Source: an uncultured Collinsella sp. (GTDB taxonomy: Bacteria > Actinomycetota > Coriobacteriia > Coriobacteriales > Coriobacteriaceae). From it: 55,113 nucleotides of DNA. The stretch covers positions 1 through 55,113 of the forward strand of contig CAKTWW010000009.1 of NCBI GenBank assembly GCA_934630855.1, read 5' to 3'. Positions 7,894 to 15,903 of this stretch are shown here, piece after piece. Under the pieces are notes generated by a model that was not told the origin of the DNA, ran no database searches, and worked only from the letters and a program-made list of their open reading frames with translations. Every line of letters starts with the position of its first letter. Positions within the stretch are counted from its first letter, which is position 1. Both the position numbers and the translations under genes were made by a program.

Positions 7894-9066
7894 ATGACCG
7901 TGAAACTGGATAACCCGTTTGCAAAGGGGCCGAGTAGCGAGAGCTGGAGCTGCAACGTGAAGAAGAGCTATGAGATATGCTGCCTTCCAGGCGACGGCAT
8001 TGGCCCCGAGGTCATTGCCGAGGGCAAGAAGGTGCTGGCTGCGGTGGGTAAACGCATCGGCGTTGACTTTCAGTTTGAAGACCATCTGATTGGCGGTGCG
8101 GCGATCGATGCATGCGGAGACCCTCTGCCTGCAGAGACCCTTGCGGCGGCGAAGGCCTCAGACGCTGTGTTGCTGGCGTCGGTGGGCGGCCCCAAGTGGG
8201 ATTCGACCGATCCTTCGGCCCCCCGTCCTGAGCAAGGCCTGCTGCGCATCCGCAAGGAGCTCGGCCTCTATACCAACCTTCGTCCCGTTAAGATCTACGA
8301 TGCGCTGGCCGGTGCGTCGACGCTTCGCCCCGAGGTCATCAAGGGTGTGGATATGGTGCTCGTCCGCGAGCTTACCGGTGGCATTTACTTCGGCAAGCAT
8401 GAGCGCTTCTACGATGAGGACGGCGCGGGTGCCAACGGAGCGAACGGTCAGCGTGCCATCGACATCATGGAGTACCGCGAGTACGAGGTGGAGCGCATCG
8501 CCCGTCAGGCGTTTGAGGCGTCGCGCAAACGTCGTGGCAAGGTGACGAGCGTGGATAAGCGCAACGTGCTGGAGACGAGCCGCATGTGGCGCGAGGTCGT
8601 GCATCGCGTGCATGACGAGGAGTATCCCGATGTGCAGCTCGAAGACCTGCTCGTTGACAACGCCGCCATGCAGCTCATCAACCGACCGGCGGACTTTGAC
8701 GTCGTGGTGACCGAGAACATGTTCGGCGACATTCTGTCCGACGAGGCCGCTCAGATTACGGGCTCACTCGGCATGCTCGCCTCTGCCTCGCTGGGCGATG
8801 GCGTATCGCTGTTTGAACCGAGCGCCGGTAGTGCACCCGATATCGCGGGGCTCGGTATCGCCAATCCGCTGGCGCAGATCCTGTCGGCGGCAATGTTGCT
8901 TACCTATGCACTCGACATGGACGAGCAGGCAGCTTGGATCGAGGCCGCCGTGGCAAGCGTGCTCGACGAAGGCTGGCGCACCCGAGACATCGCCGACGCC
9001 AATACCCCGGCCGACAAAATCCTCGGCACCGCAGCGATGGGCGACAAGGTCGTCGCCGCGCTGTAG
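7894..9066 (+). CDS. leuB: 3-isopropylmalate dehydrogenase
   Basis: NAD-dependent oxidation and decarboxylation of 3-isopropylmalate, the third leucine step. It is 390 residues from the ATG at 7894, which has AGGAGG (7878-7883) at 10 bases. Conserved blocks are LPGDGIGPEV, ELGLYTNLRPVK, VRELTGGIYFG and MFGDILSDEAA. The family usually begins just before KKSYEICCLPGDG, so the first 21 residues are extra; a GTG at 7957 is an alternative start but lacks an equally good ribosome site. Last gene of the operon. Confidence 0.95.
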   Translation: MTVKLDNPFAKGPSSESWSCNVKKSYEICCLPGDGIGPEVIAEGKKVLAAVGKRIGVDFQFEDHLIGGAAIDACGDPLPAETLAAAKASDAVLLASVGGPKWDSTDPSAPRPEQGLLRIRKELGLYTNLRPVKIYDALAGASTLRPEVIKGVDMVLVRELTGGIYFGKHERFYDEDGAGANGANGQRAIDIMEYREYEVERIARQAFEASRKRRGKVTSVDKRNVLETSRMWREVVHRVHDEEYPDVQLEDLLVDNAAMQLINRPADFDVVVTENMFGDILSDEAAQITGSLGMLASASLGDGVSLFEPSAGSAPDIAGLGIANPLAQILSAAMLLTYALDMDEQAAWIEAAVASVLDEGWRTRDIADANTPADKILGTAAMGDKVVAAL

Positions 9067-9080
9067 CGTTGGCGAACCCA

Positions 9081-9119
9081 AAACCACCACAAAGGTGCCT
9101 GTCCCCTTTGTGGTGGTTT
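9081..9119 (+). repeat. CCTGTCCC-core palindrome, copy R2
   Basis: AAACCACCAC pairs with GTGGTGGTTT around AAAGGTGCCTGTCCCCTTT. It lies 15 bases after the leuB stop and could double as a terminator. Same stem and core as R1 and R3. Confidence 0.9.
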
Positions 9120-9157
9120 GTCTATTTTGGCAGGTTAATGTTATGGCATCGCAGCGA

Positions 9158-9257
9158 GCCGGTTCCAAGTGCCCCAGGTCGCCCCGAAAGAGGAGTGACG
9201 CGTACTTCGGTACGCGAGCGACGGCTTGAGGGGCGAGATGGGGTGCTTGGGGCCGGC
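9158..9257 (+). ncRNA. Candidate structured RNA after leuB
   Basis: A 28-base arm at 9158-9185 pairs with 9230-9257. Read as plus-strand RNA the helix is continuous through four G-U wobbles, with only a 2x2 GG/GA internal mismatch; on the minus strand the wobbles become mismatches. Inside it sits a 7-bp hairpin CGCGTAC-TTCG-GTACGCG (9199-9216) with a UUCG tetraloop. No reading frame is convincing here. Family unknown to me. Confidence 0.4.
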
Positions 9258-9280
9258 GCAGCGTCAAGCCTTAAAGGTTG

Positions 9281-9991
9281 TTACCAGGGCGTCTTGCCGA
9301 ATGAGGACTCGATGGCGTCGTGGCGTTTGAGCTCGCGGCGCATGGTTTGTGAATTGAGCCAGGCTGCCTGCCATCCACGGATGGGGTAGCGCGCTTCGTC
9401 GAGATCGAACTGCGTGTAGCCGCAGGTATTGATAATCGTCGTTCCGCATGCGTGCTGCCGCTCGCGCTGGAAATCGCAACCGTAGCATTGGTGCACATGC
9501 CCGTGCACCATGTAGTCGGCGCCCCAGGACTCAAGCGCCGTGTTAAAGCATTCGAACCCTCGATGTGGCAGATCGTCCAGATCGCCCATGCCGGCGGCGG
9601 GGGCGTGGGTAAGCAGGATGTCGCAGCCGCCGACCATCCTGACTTTGCGGGAAAGCTTGCGCACGCGCTTGGCCATCTCGCGCTCGGTGTACATGTTGGC
9701 TCCGTCGCGATAGCGCATGGAGCCGCCGAGGCCCGCAATGCGAATCCCTCGGTACGTGTACACGCTGTCTTCCACGCAGATGCATCCTCCCGGCGCATGG
9801 CGTGCGTAACGATCGTCGTGGTTGCCGCGTACGTAGATGAGCGGTTTGTTGATGACGGTGACCAAAAACTCAAGATAGTCTGGGTCCAGGTCGCCGGCGG
9901 ACAAAATCAAATCGACACCCTCAAAGCGCTCCTTACGAAAGCACTCCCAAAGGCATCGTTCTTCGGTATCGGCTATGGCAAGGATCTTCAT
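9281..9991 (-). CDS. Metallophosphoesterase
   Basis: A calcineurin-like phosphoesterase of 236 residues from the start MKILAIADTEE. Metal-site motifs are in order: D8 in IADTEE (usual DxH replaced by D-T-E), SAGDLD, RGNHDDR, LLTHAPAAG and HGHVH. It resembles small YfcE-type or Mpp phosphoesterases; substrate not predictable. The first DxH histidine is absent, seen in some subfamilies. Its ATG overlaps the stop of the upstream gene (ATGA), so it is translationally coupled to the BMP-like/ParB-like protein, and the two probably act together. Confidence 0.85.
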   Translation of the reverse strand: MKILAIADTEERCLWECFRKERFEGVDLILSAGDLDPDYLEFLVTVINKPLIYVRGNHDDRYARHAPGGCICVEDSVYTYRGIRIAGLGGSMRYRDGANMYTEREMAKRVRKLSRKVRMVGGCDILLTHAPAAGMGDLDDLPHRGFECFNTALESWGADYMVHGHVHQCYGCDFQRERQHACGTTIINTCGYTQFDLDEARYPIRGWQAAWLNSQTMRRELKRHDAIESSFGKTPW

Positions 9992-11904
9992 AGGGTGGTG
10001 ACTCCCGGCTCGTCGTCGAGCTGCGGAATGGTGCCCACCACGTTGTCGGCCAGCCAATCCATCTCGACAATCTGCGTACTCGGCAGCGGAGGAAAGCCCT
10101 CGATCTGCACCACGCCCGCCTGACTGTGAAGCTCGCCGCCAAAGGGGTTGATGGAGCCCTCGACGATGCCGTTGCGGAGCAGCTGGACGAGCTTGCGCGT
10201 CTGATAGGGCAGGCCCGGAGCGTAGCGAATATCGATGACGCCCGAGTTCATGCCGTACCAGTAGTTGACGGCGCGCACTTGGTTGTCATCGCTGGTTTCG
10301 TCCCACGTACCGTGCAGTAGGCTGCGCACGATGAGCTCGTAGTAGCGGCCCCAATTCCATACCGGCATGGCGATGCCGGCGACTTTACCGTCGACCAGGC
10401 GGTGGAGTCCGTAGGCCGTGGGATCCTCCAGTGACTTTGACATGTCAGCGCCGGTCATGACGCTCACGCCTTCGCGGCACATGGCCTCGGCAAGACCGCC
10501 GGCGGGTACATCGCCCCAGGTCAGAATGATTTGAGCGCGAGGGTCGAGCAGCGATGCGCCAATGGCAAAGGCGTTAATCTCGCTGAGCGCGCCGGATGCG
10601 AAGACCGACGCATGGTAGCCGATACGGTGGTTATCCGCCATGCTGGCGGCGAGGGCGCCCAGCAGGAATTTGGCCTCGTACATCTTGCCAAAATACGAGC
10701 GGACGCTTTGATGGGGGAGGCCAATGGAACAGTTGAGGAACCGTACCTGGGGATACTCGACGGCTGCCCTGAGCGTGTATTCCATCAGGCGGTGCGAAGT
10801 CGAGAAGATTACCTTGGCCCCATGTTTGACGGCGGTCTCCACGGCGGCGTAGAACACGTCCGGATCGTGGCAGTCCTCGAATGCCTCGGTACGCACGATG
10901 CCGCCAAAGTGCTCGTCGAGATACTGGCGCCCTTGATCGTGCAGGCTGTCCCAGCTCGATGTAGCGCAGGGGAATTCGTGGATGAAGGCGATGCGCAGAG
11001 GATTGGCCGCCGAGTAGACGGTCTTGCCCATAAAGAAGTTGAGGACGCCGGAGGTCGACTTGGCGGGCGCCTCTTCCTCATCGACGCTCGGCGCCTCGAC
11101 AAGATCGACCTTCTCCTCGTCGCTTTTACCGGCAATGACCAGCTCGCGCCAAATCTTGCACAGACGGTTAACGACGATGTCCGTTGGCGTGTCCAGCAGG
11201 CGGTCCTGGTTGTATACGTTGAGGTAGACAAGCATGGCGTCGGCGGGCGTTATGTCCAGGTGGTCGCCACCTGCGCGAAGGTAGGCGCGCTTAAAGAGCA
11301 GGAAGGTGTGGCGCAGGTAGTCGATCTTTTTCTGCGGCCATTTTTCGGTAAGGTTCTGACTGAGCATCTTGGCGAGCGTCTCGTAGCTTCCCTCGCGCGA
11401 GAACTCGATCTCGTATAGGGGGCAGACGCGCCAAAACGCGCAGAACTCACCGTACAGGCGGCTTTCGACGGAATCCCATTTGCCGGGGTAGAGACGGGTG
11501 ACCTTAGCCGAAACCGTGGGAGCGTCCAGGAATTTGAGGACACTGACGCGCTTGTTGCCCTCCTGGACATAGAACCGATGCATGAATTCGGTGACGATGA
11601 TGGGGTCGCGATAGCCCTCGGTTACCTGGATGTCGTAGAGGTTGGACCACTTGCGGGCAAACTCGGTGTTAAACGGCAGCAGGGGCATAAAGTTGCACGA
11701 AAAGGCGGACTGACGGCCTTTGGTGACCGTGCCGACGACCATTTCGAGCGGAATATCCCGCAGACCGACGCTCTCTCGCTGACCTAAGGGGAGCTGGGCA
11801 ACGAGGCTATCGAGGTCCGTAAGGTATGGATGCTCGCTTTGGCTGATGGCGCGTCGACGTCCTTGCTCGCCGCGCTTGCGTGCTTGACGATAGGCCTCTT
11901 CCAT
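9988..11904 (-). CDS. Cytoplasmic BMP/PnrA-like protein with N-terminal ParB-like motif
   Basis: A 638-residue protein in two parts. Residues 90-130 hold VTEFMHRFYVQEGNKRVSV, resembling the ParB/sulfiredoxin substrate motif (V-x-E/D-G-x-x-R). From about residue 305 (NPLRIAFIHEF) to the C-terminus it is like basic membrane protein/PnrA substrate-binding proteins, with sugar- or nucleoside-binding folds. There is no signal peptide or lipobox, so it should stay in the cytoplasm and not serve an importer; no permease is adjacent. A ligand-sensing role is inference. AAGGGAG precedes the ATG. Coupled to the downstream phosphoesterase. Confidence 0.7.
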   Translation of the reverse strand: MEEAYRQARKRGEQGRRRAISQSEHPYLTDLDSLVAQLPLGQRESVGLRDIPLEMVVGTVTKGRQSAFSCNFMPLLPFNTEFARKWSNLYDIQVTEGYRDPIIVTEFMHRFYVQEGNKRVSVLKFLDAPTVSAKVTRLYPGKWDSVESRLYGEFCAFWRVCPLYEIEFSREGSYETLAKMLSQNLTEKWPQKKIDYLRHTFLLFKRAYLRAGGDHLDITPADAMLVYLNVYNQDRLLDTPTDIVVNRLCKIWRELVIAGKSDEEKVDLVEAPSVDEEEAPAKSTSGVLNFFMGKTVYSAANPLRIAFIHEFPCATSSWDSLHDQGRQYLDEHFGGIVRTEAFEDCHDPDVFYAAVETAVKHGAKVIFSTSHRLMEYTLRAAVEYPQVRFLNCSIGLPHQSVRSYFGKMYEAKFLLGALAASMADNHRIGYHASVFASGALSEINAFAIGASLLDPRAQIILTWGDVPAGGLAEAMCREGVSVMTGADMSKSLEDPTAYGLHRLVDGKVAGIAMPVWNWGRYYELIVRSLLHGTWDETSDDNQVRAVNYWYGMNSGVIDIRYAPGLPYQTRKLVQLLRNGIVEGSINPFGGELHSQAGVVQIEGFPPLPSTQIVEMDWLADNVVGTIPQLDDEPGVTTL

Positions 11905-11958
11905 AGTTTTGCTCCCTTAGTCGTTTAAACAACTATATGAACCATGGTACCACGAATG

Positions 11959-11998
11959 AAAACCACCACAAAGGTGCCTGTCCCCTTTGTGGTGGTTT
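11959..11998 (+). repeat. CCTGTCCC-core palindrome, copy R3
   Basis: AAAACCACCAC and GTGGTGGTTT enclose AAAGGTGCCTGTCCCCTTT. Its right end supplies bases of the mscS stop codon (TAA on the minus strand, 11997-11999), so the repeat abuts the coding region exactly. Confidence 0.9.
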
Positions 11999-12764
11999 AG
12001 GCGATGATGGGGGCGATGGCGCGGATGCAGGCGTCGGCTGCCGTGAAGGTGGTGCTGTCGTCATTGACGATAAAGATGATCTTGCCCTTGATGCCAAAGT
12101 CGCCGATCTCGCTAAAGAGCACGTAGGGCTCTTTGTCAAAGCCCGAGATGGGCGAGACAGCCGTTTTGGTGGCGCTCGTGAGCTCGCCTGCCAGCGCGTC
12201 AAGGGAGGCCCACTTAGACGTGTCCTTTACGGCAACGGGTACGGCCACGCGCCCAAAGGGCATGAGATGCACGAGCGTGTTCTTGGAGATGTTGGAGTTG
12301 GGGACGATGATGGTCTGCCCACAGGTGTCTTCGATGGTCGTATGGCGCCAAGTGATGTCTTGGACCACGCCCGACACGCCGCCGACCTCGATGTTGTCGC
12401 CGGGCTTGATGATGCCCATAAACGTCACCTGCATGCCGCCGATGAGGTTCGAGAGCGTGTCCTGAAAGCCGAGCGAGATGGCGATGCCGCCGACGCCAAG
12501 AGCAGCGACGAGGGCGTTTGCGTTAATGCCAAAGCAGTTGTCGAGGATAAAGCTGCCGCCGATCATCCAGATGACGGCGCGCGCGATGTTGATGAAGATG
12601 CTCGATGACGGAAGCGGATTGTCATCACGGTTGAGTAGATGGTGCAGGGTCTTGGACGCGACCTTGGCGGCAACGGCGGTGCCGATGGCCAAGATGCCGG
12701 CCCAGATGATGTTATGGACCCATCGTTGCGTAAAGAAATGAAGAATCGGCTCAAACAATTCCAT
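11997..12764 (-). CDS. Small-conductance mechanosensitive channel (MscS family)
   Basis: A 255-residue MscS-type channel that opens under membrane tension during osmotic downshock. The start at 12764 (MELFEPILHFF) has AGGAGG at good spacing. There are two to three membrane helices, then the pore helix and first beta-domain signature GVGGIAISLGFQDTLSNLIGG, followed by the cytoplasmic cage with GVVQDITWRHT and VPNSNI. Length fits a short three-helix MscS. The stop codon falls in palindrome R3, which may also end its transcript. Confidence 0.9.
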   Translation of the reverse strand: MELFEPILHFFTQRWVHNIIWAGILAIGTAVAAKVASKTLHHLLNRDDNPLPSSSIFINIARAVIWMIGGSFILDNCFGINANALVAALGVGGIAISLGFQDTLSNLIGGMQVTFMGIIKPGDNIEVGGVSGVVQDITWRHTTIEDTCGQTIIVPNSNISKNTLVHLMPFGRVAVPVAVKDTSKWASLDALAGELTSATKTAVSPISGFDKEPYVLFSEIGDFGIKGKIIFIVNDDSTTFTAADACIRAIAPIIA

Positions 12765-12807
12765 GTAGGGAAAACCTCCTAATGATCGTCCAACCATGAT
12801 ACCCACC

Positions 12808-12841
12808 AAAAAGCCCGTCCGATCAAATTCGGACGGGCTTC
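12808..12841 (-). terminator. Terminator after the 5'-nucleotidase gene
   Basis: AAGCCCGTCCGA pairs with TCGGACGGGCTT and on the minus strand is followed by TTT. It ends the 5'-nucleotidase message before mscS; the plus-strand T-run is weak. Confidence 0.85.
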
Positions 12842-12894
12842 TGTGCTCGGTGTAAGGTTGGCGTGGCGCGGAGCGCGCGGACCGACGGCGCGGC

Positions 12895-14949
12895 TTAGCG
12901 GCGACGCTTCCAGATGATGCCGAGGACGATGATGACAATGCCGCCGATGAGGCATGCGCCGACCACGGCCAGCGTGCGGTCTCCCGTTGCGGCGAGCTTG
13001 CCGGTCGTCTTCTTGGTGATGACCGTCGTGGTCGTCATTTCCGTCTTAGGCGAGGGCTCGGGCGTCGGAACCGGCGTGGGCGCGGGGTCCACGGCTGCGG
13101 AGCCAAAGCTGATGGTGCCCGCGAGCGAGGCCATCTTGCTCTCCCAGTCGCTTTGACCGATCAGTGCCCTCAGGGCCGTCTCGCACGTGCCCCATTCGGT
13201 TTGCTTGATGGCGTTTGCGAAGGTGGGGAAGTCGGTCGTGTTGGTGATGATGTAGTTGTTGGTGGCGACGGTATAGGTCTTGGCAGGGTCGAGCGCGGTG
13301 CCGTCCTTGGTGAGCGTGGCGCTCACGATGCGCTTGCCCTCGGGCTGCGTCCAGTCGATTGTCACGTTGATGCCGCCGAAGGAAAGGACGCTGCCGGAGT
13401 CATTGGGCATCTTGTACTCGTCTTGCGCCTCCTGCTCGGTGTGGCCCTCTGCCACATAGGCTTGCTGCAGCTCGTAGATGTCGTTGCATTTGTTACTGAT
13501 CTCCAGCGAGTGCTCAAGCGCGGCGAGGAAGTCCGCGCCGGTCATGGTCCAGGTCTCAACGGTGTTACCGTAGGGCGAGATGGCGATGACGTTGCCGGCG
13601 GTCACGTCTCCTGTCGTGATGCCGCCGCGGATGCCGCCGGCGTTCTCAATAGCAAGGTCCGCGCCCGTCAGGTCAGGGTCCGCGCCCGTCAGGGCAAGAT
13701 AAGAGCCACAGATCACGTGGCCGATGGTCTGGGCCTTGGTGGTGTCGCCCGGGTTGCTGGGGCGGAAATCGGTGGTGAGTACCATTTCCCAGCCGTGCGT
13801 GCCAGATGCGTTCTCGCCGTAGAAATAGTCGGCCGAGCTCGTGCCGAGCACCTCTCCCGATGCTTTGTCAAAGGCTTCGTCGAGCGGCTTGATTTTGCTG
13901 TCGTGGACCTCGTTAAGGATACTCTTATAGGTAGAACCCTTGTCAGGGTCGGCCAAAAGGCCATCCACATCCTTGGCGGTGTAGAGCTTCTCGTCGCTTT
14001 TGCCTGCGGCTACCGATACCGTGTCGTCGGCGGTGTCATCGGTGCCCTTGGTGTCGTACTGGTACGGAATGGAGAGCAGCCCCACCTCGGCAAAGGCGCT
14101 GCCCGCCTCGACGACGCGGACCGGCTTGCCGTCGGCTCCCGTTACGTTCTCGTTTAGGTTGATGTGCTCATGGCCTGCGACCAGTGCGTCGACGCCATTG
14201 AGCTTCGCAGCAAAGGTCTTGGCATTGAGCGTGTGCGCGATGCAGACGATCACGTTGCAGCCCTCGTCTTCGCGTAGTCGCTTGGCTTCGGCATTGATGG
14301 CGTCCGCCGCGCCCGAGAACGACGTGCCCTTGACCAAGTCCGCGCGCAGCGAGGATTCCAGCGACTCATCAATGGCGCCCACGACACCGACTTTGATCTT
14401 GTACTTGAATGTGGAATGGCTCTCGCTGTCCTCCCACGTGCGGTCGAGCGTTTTGGTGATGCTGGTGCTCCACACGCCGTTTGCAGACGTTGCATTTGCG
14501 CAGAGCATGGCGAAGGGCGTGCTCGTGGTGGTGTAGCCGGTCATGGTGCGAAGCGTATCCGCACCATAGCTCCAATCGTGGTTGCCCGGCGTGGTCGCGT
14601 CGTAGCCGTTTGCGTAGAAAGTGTCCATGAGCTCGGCGATGCTCTTACCCTCGCTCATGGTGGCGAAAGACTGCCCGTGGAAGGTATCGCCCGCGTCGAG
14701 CAAAAAGTCGGGGGCGGTGCTTTGGGCGCTATAGAGAACCGCCAGTCCGTCGAAGCCGACAGTACCGGTGCCCTTGCTTGCGTCGTAGTCGTACTTGTAG
14801 CTGCCGTGGATATCGTTGGTGTGCATCACGGTCACGTTGCCGTTGATTGTCTGGGGCAGATCGCCCGCAAGGGCGAGGCTGGGTGCGCCAGTGAGCACGC
14901 CGGCAAGCAGCGTGGCGGTCAGGGCAAGGCGGGGGAGGAATCTTTTCAT
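12895..14949 (-). CDS. Cell-wall-anchored 5'-nucleotidase / 2',3'-cyclic phosphodiesterase family
   Basis: A 684-residue secreted phosphohydrolase. The signal peptide is residues 1-28 (cut ALA-GD). The metallophosphoesterase domain has TNDIHG (44-49), GNHDW and AGHEH; the 5_nucleotid_C domain follows with NAGGIRGG and SPYGNTVETWTMTG. The C-terminus is a wall-sorting signal: LAATG at about 652-656, a hydrophobic helix and KRRR. LAxTG suggests class E-type sortase anchoring, common in actinobacteria. Likely releases nucleosides and phosphate outside the cell. Start chosen for the signal peptide and AAGGAAG site; longer frame upstream translates a repeat. Confidence 0.93.
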   Translation of the reverse strand: MKRFLPRLALTATLLAGVLTGAPSLALAGDLPQTINGNVTVMHTNDIHGSYKYDYDASKGTGTVGFDGLAVLYSAQSTAPDFLLDAGDTFHGQSFATMSEGKSIAELMDTFYANGYDATTPGNHDWSYGADTLRTMTGYTTTSTPFAMLCANATSANGVWSTSITKTLDRTWEDSESHSTFKYKIKVGVVGAIDESLESSLRADLVKGTSFSGAADAINAEAKRLREDEGCNVIVCIAHTLNAKTFAAKLNGVDALVAGHEHINLNENVTGADGKPVRVVEAGSAFAEVGLLSIPYQYDTKGTDDTADDTVSVAAGKSDEKLYTAKDVDGLLADPDKGSTYKSILNEVHDSKIKPLDEAFDKASGEVLGTSSADYFYGENASGTHGWEMVLTTDFRPSNPGDTTKAQTIGHVICGSYLALTGADPDLTGADLAIENAGGIRGGITTGDVTAGNVIAISPYGNTVETWTMTGADFLAALEHSLEISNKCNDIYELQQAYVAEGHTEQEAQDEYKMPNDSGSVLSFGGINVTIDWTQPEGKRIVSATLTKDGTALDPAKTYTVATNNYIITNTTDFPTFANAIKQTEWGTCETALRALIGQSDWESKMASLAGTISFGSAAVDPAPTPVPTPEPSPKTEMTTTTVITKKTTGKLAATGDRTLAVVGACLIGGIVIIVLGIIWKRRR

Positions 14950-15014
14950 AGTGGCTTCCTTAGTCCTTAACCAGAATGCCTGGTTGAATATCGCCAATAT
15001 CGACATGATATGCG

Positions 15015-15054
15015 AAAACCGCCGCAAAGGCGCTTGTCCCTTTGCGGCGGTTTT
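15015..15054 (+). repeat. CCTGTCCC-core palindrome, copy R4
   Basis: AAAACCGCCGC pairs with GCGGCGGTTTT around AAAGGCGCTTGTCCCTTT. Compared with R1-R3 both stem sides changed together (CCACCAC/GTGGTGG to CCGCCGC/GCGGCGG). Confidence 0.85.
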
Positions 15055-15073
15055 GACGTTTGCGCAGATAAAG

Positions 15074-15106
15074 CCTGCCAAAATAAACCTGTCCCTATTT
15101 GGCAGG
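15074..15106 (+). repeat. CCTGTCCC-core palindrome, copy R5
   Basis: CCTGCCAAA pairs with TTTGGCAGG around ATAAACCTGTCCCTA. It lies just downstream of the ABC ATPase stop, 19 bases from R4. The stem differs from R1-R4 but is fully complementary. Confidence 0.85.
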
Positions 15107-15108
15107 TG

Positions 15109-15903
15109 TTAGCTCAGCAGCATGCGGTCGTTGGCGAGCTCGCCGCCCGAGACCTCCTCGAACTTCTGGAGCAGGTCGGCGACGGTGAGCGACTTCTTCT
15201 CGTCGCCGGACACGTCGTAGATCACGTGGCCCTCGTGCATCATGATCAGGCGGTTGCCCAGACGGATAGCGTCGTTCATGTTATGCGTGACCATGAGCGT
15301 GGTCAGGTGGTTCTCGTCGACAATCTCCTCGGTCAGATTGAGCACCTTCGATGCCGTCTTGGGGTCGAGGGCCGCCGTATGCTCGTCGAGCAGCAGCAGG
15401 CGTGGCTTGGTGAGCGTGGCCATCAGCAGGGTGAGTGCCTGGCGCTGGCCGCCCGAGAGCAGGCCGACCTTGGCGTTGAGGCGCGTATCCAGACCAAGGT
15501 CCAGACGCTTGAGCAGCTCAACGTACTCGTCCTTCTCGGCCTTGGTGACGCCCCACGAAAGGCCGCGACGCTGGCCACGGCGCTTGGCGAGGGCCAGGTT
15601 CTCGGCGATCTGCATATCGGCAGCGGTGCCGCGCATGGGGTCCTGGAACACGCGGCCCAGGTACTTGGCGCGCTGCGACTCGCTCAGACGCGAGATATCG
15701 GTGCCGTCGAGCTCGATGACACCCGAATCGAGCGGATACACGCCGGCGATCATGTTGAGCAGCGTGGATTTGCCGGCGCCGTTGCCGCCAATCACGGTTA
15801 CAAAGTCGCCGTCGTTAAGGGTGAGGTCGACACCGGTGAGCGCGCGCTTCTCGGTGACGGTGCCCTTGTTAAAGGTCTTTTTGACGTGCGAGAGCTTAAG
15901 CAT
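15109..15903 (-). CDS. ABC transporter ATP-binding protein (TrpXYZ-type importer)
   Basis: A 264-residue ATPase: Walker A GGNGAGKST, signature LSGGQRQAL, Walker B LLLLDEHTA, and H-loop VTHNM. The start at 15903 (MLKLSHVKKTF) has GGGGAG at about 8 bases; an ATG at 15912 abuts that site. The start lies 8 bases inside the end of the permease gene, so translation is coupled. With the permease and the lipoprotein it forms a complete importer of the family annotated for tryptophan/tyrosine or related compounds. Confidence 0.93.
   Translation of the reverse strand: MLKLSHVKKTFNKGTVTEKRALTGVDLTLNDGDFVTVIGGNGAGKSTLLNMIAGVYPLDSGVIELDGTDISRLSESQRAKYLGRVFQDPMRGTAADMQIAENLALAKRRGQRRGLSWGVTKAEKDEYVELLKRLDLGLDTRLNAKVGLLSGGQRQALTLLMATLTKPRLLLLDEHTAALDPKTASKVLNLTEEIVDENHLTTLMVTHNMNDAIRLGNRLIMMHEGHVIYDVSGDEKKSLTVADLLQKFEEVSGGELANDRMLLS

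Noticed and set aside
7957..7959. GTG as the leuB start
   Set aside because: It gives the more typical family N-terminus, but the AGGAGG at 7878-7883 serves the ATG at 7894; kept as an alternative only.
14950..15081. Longer N-terminus for the 5'-nucleotidase and other genes that reads through the CCTGTCCC palindromes
   Set aside because: The added residues are translation of the repeat (for example KGQAPLRRF), while a proper signal peptide or family start with ribosome site lies downstream.
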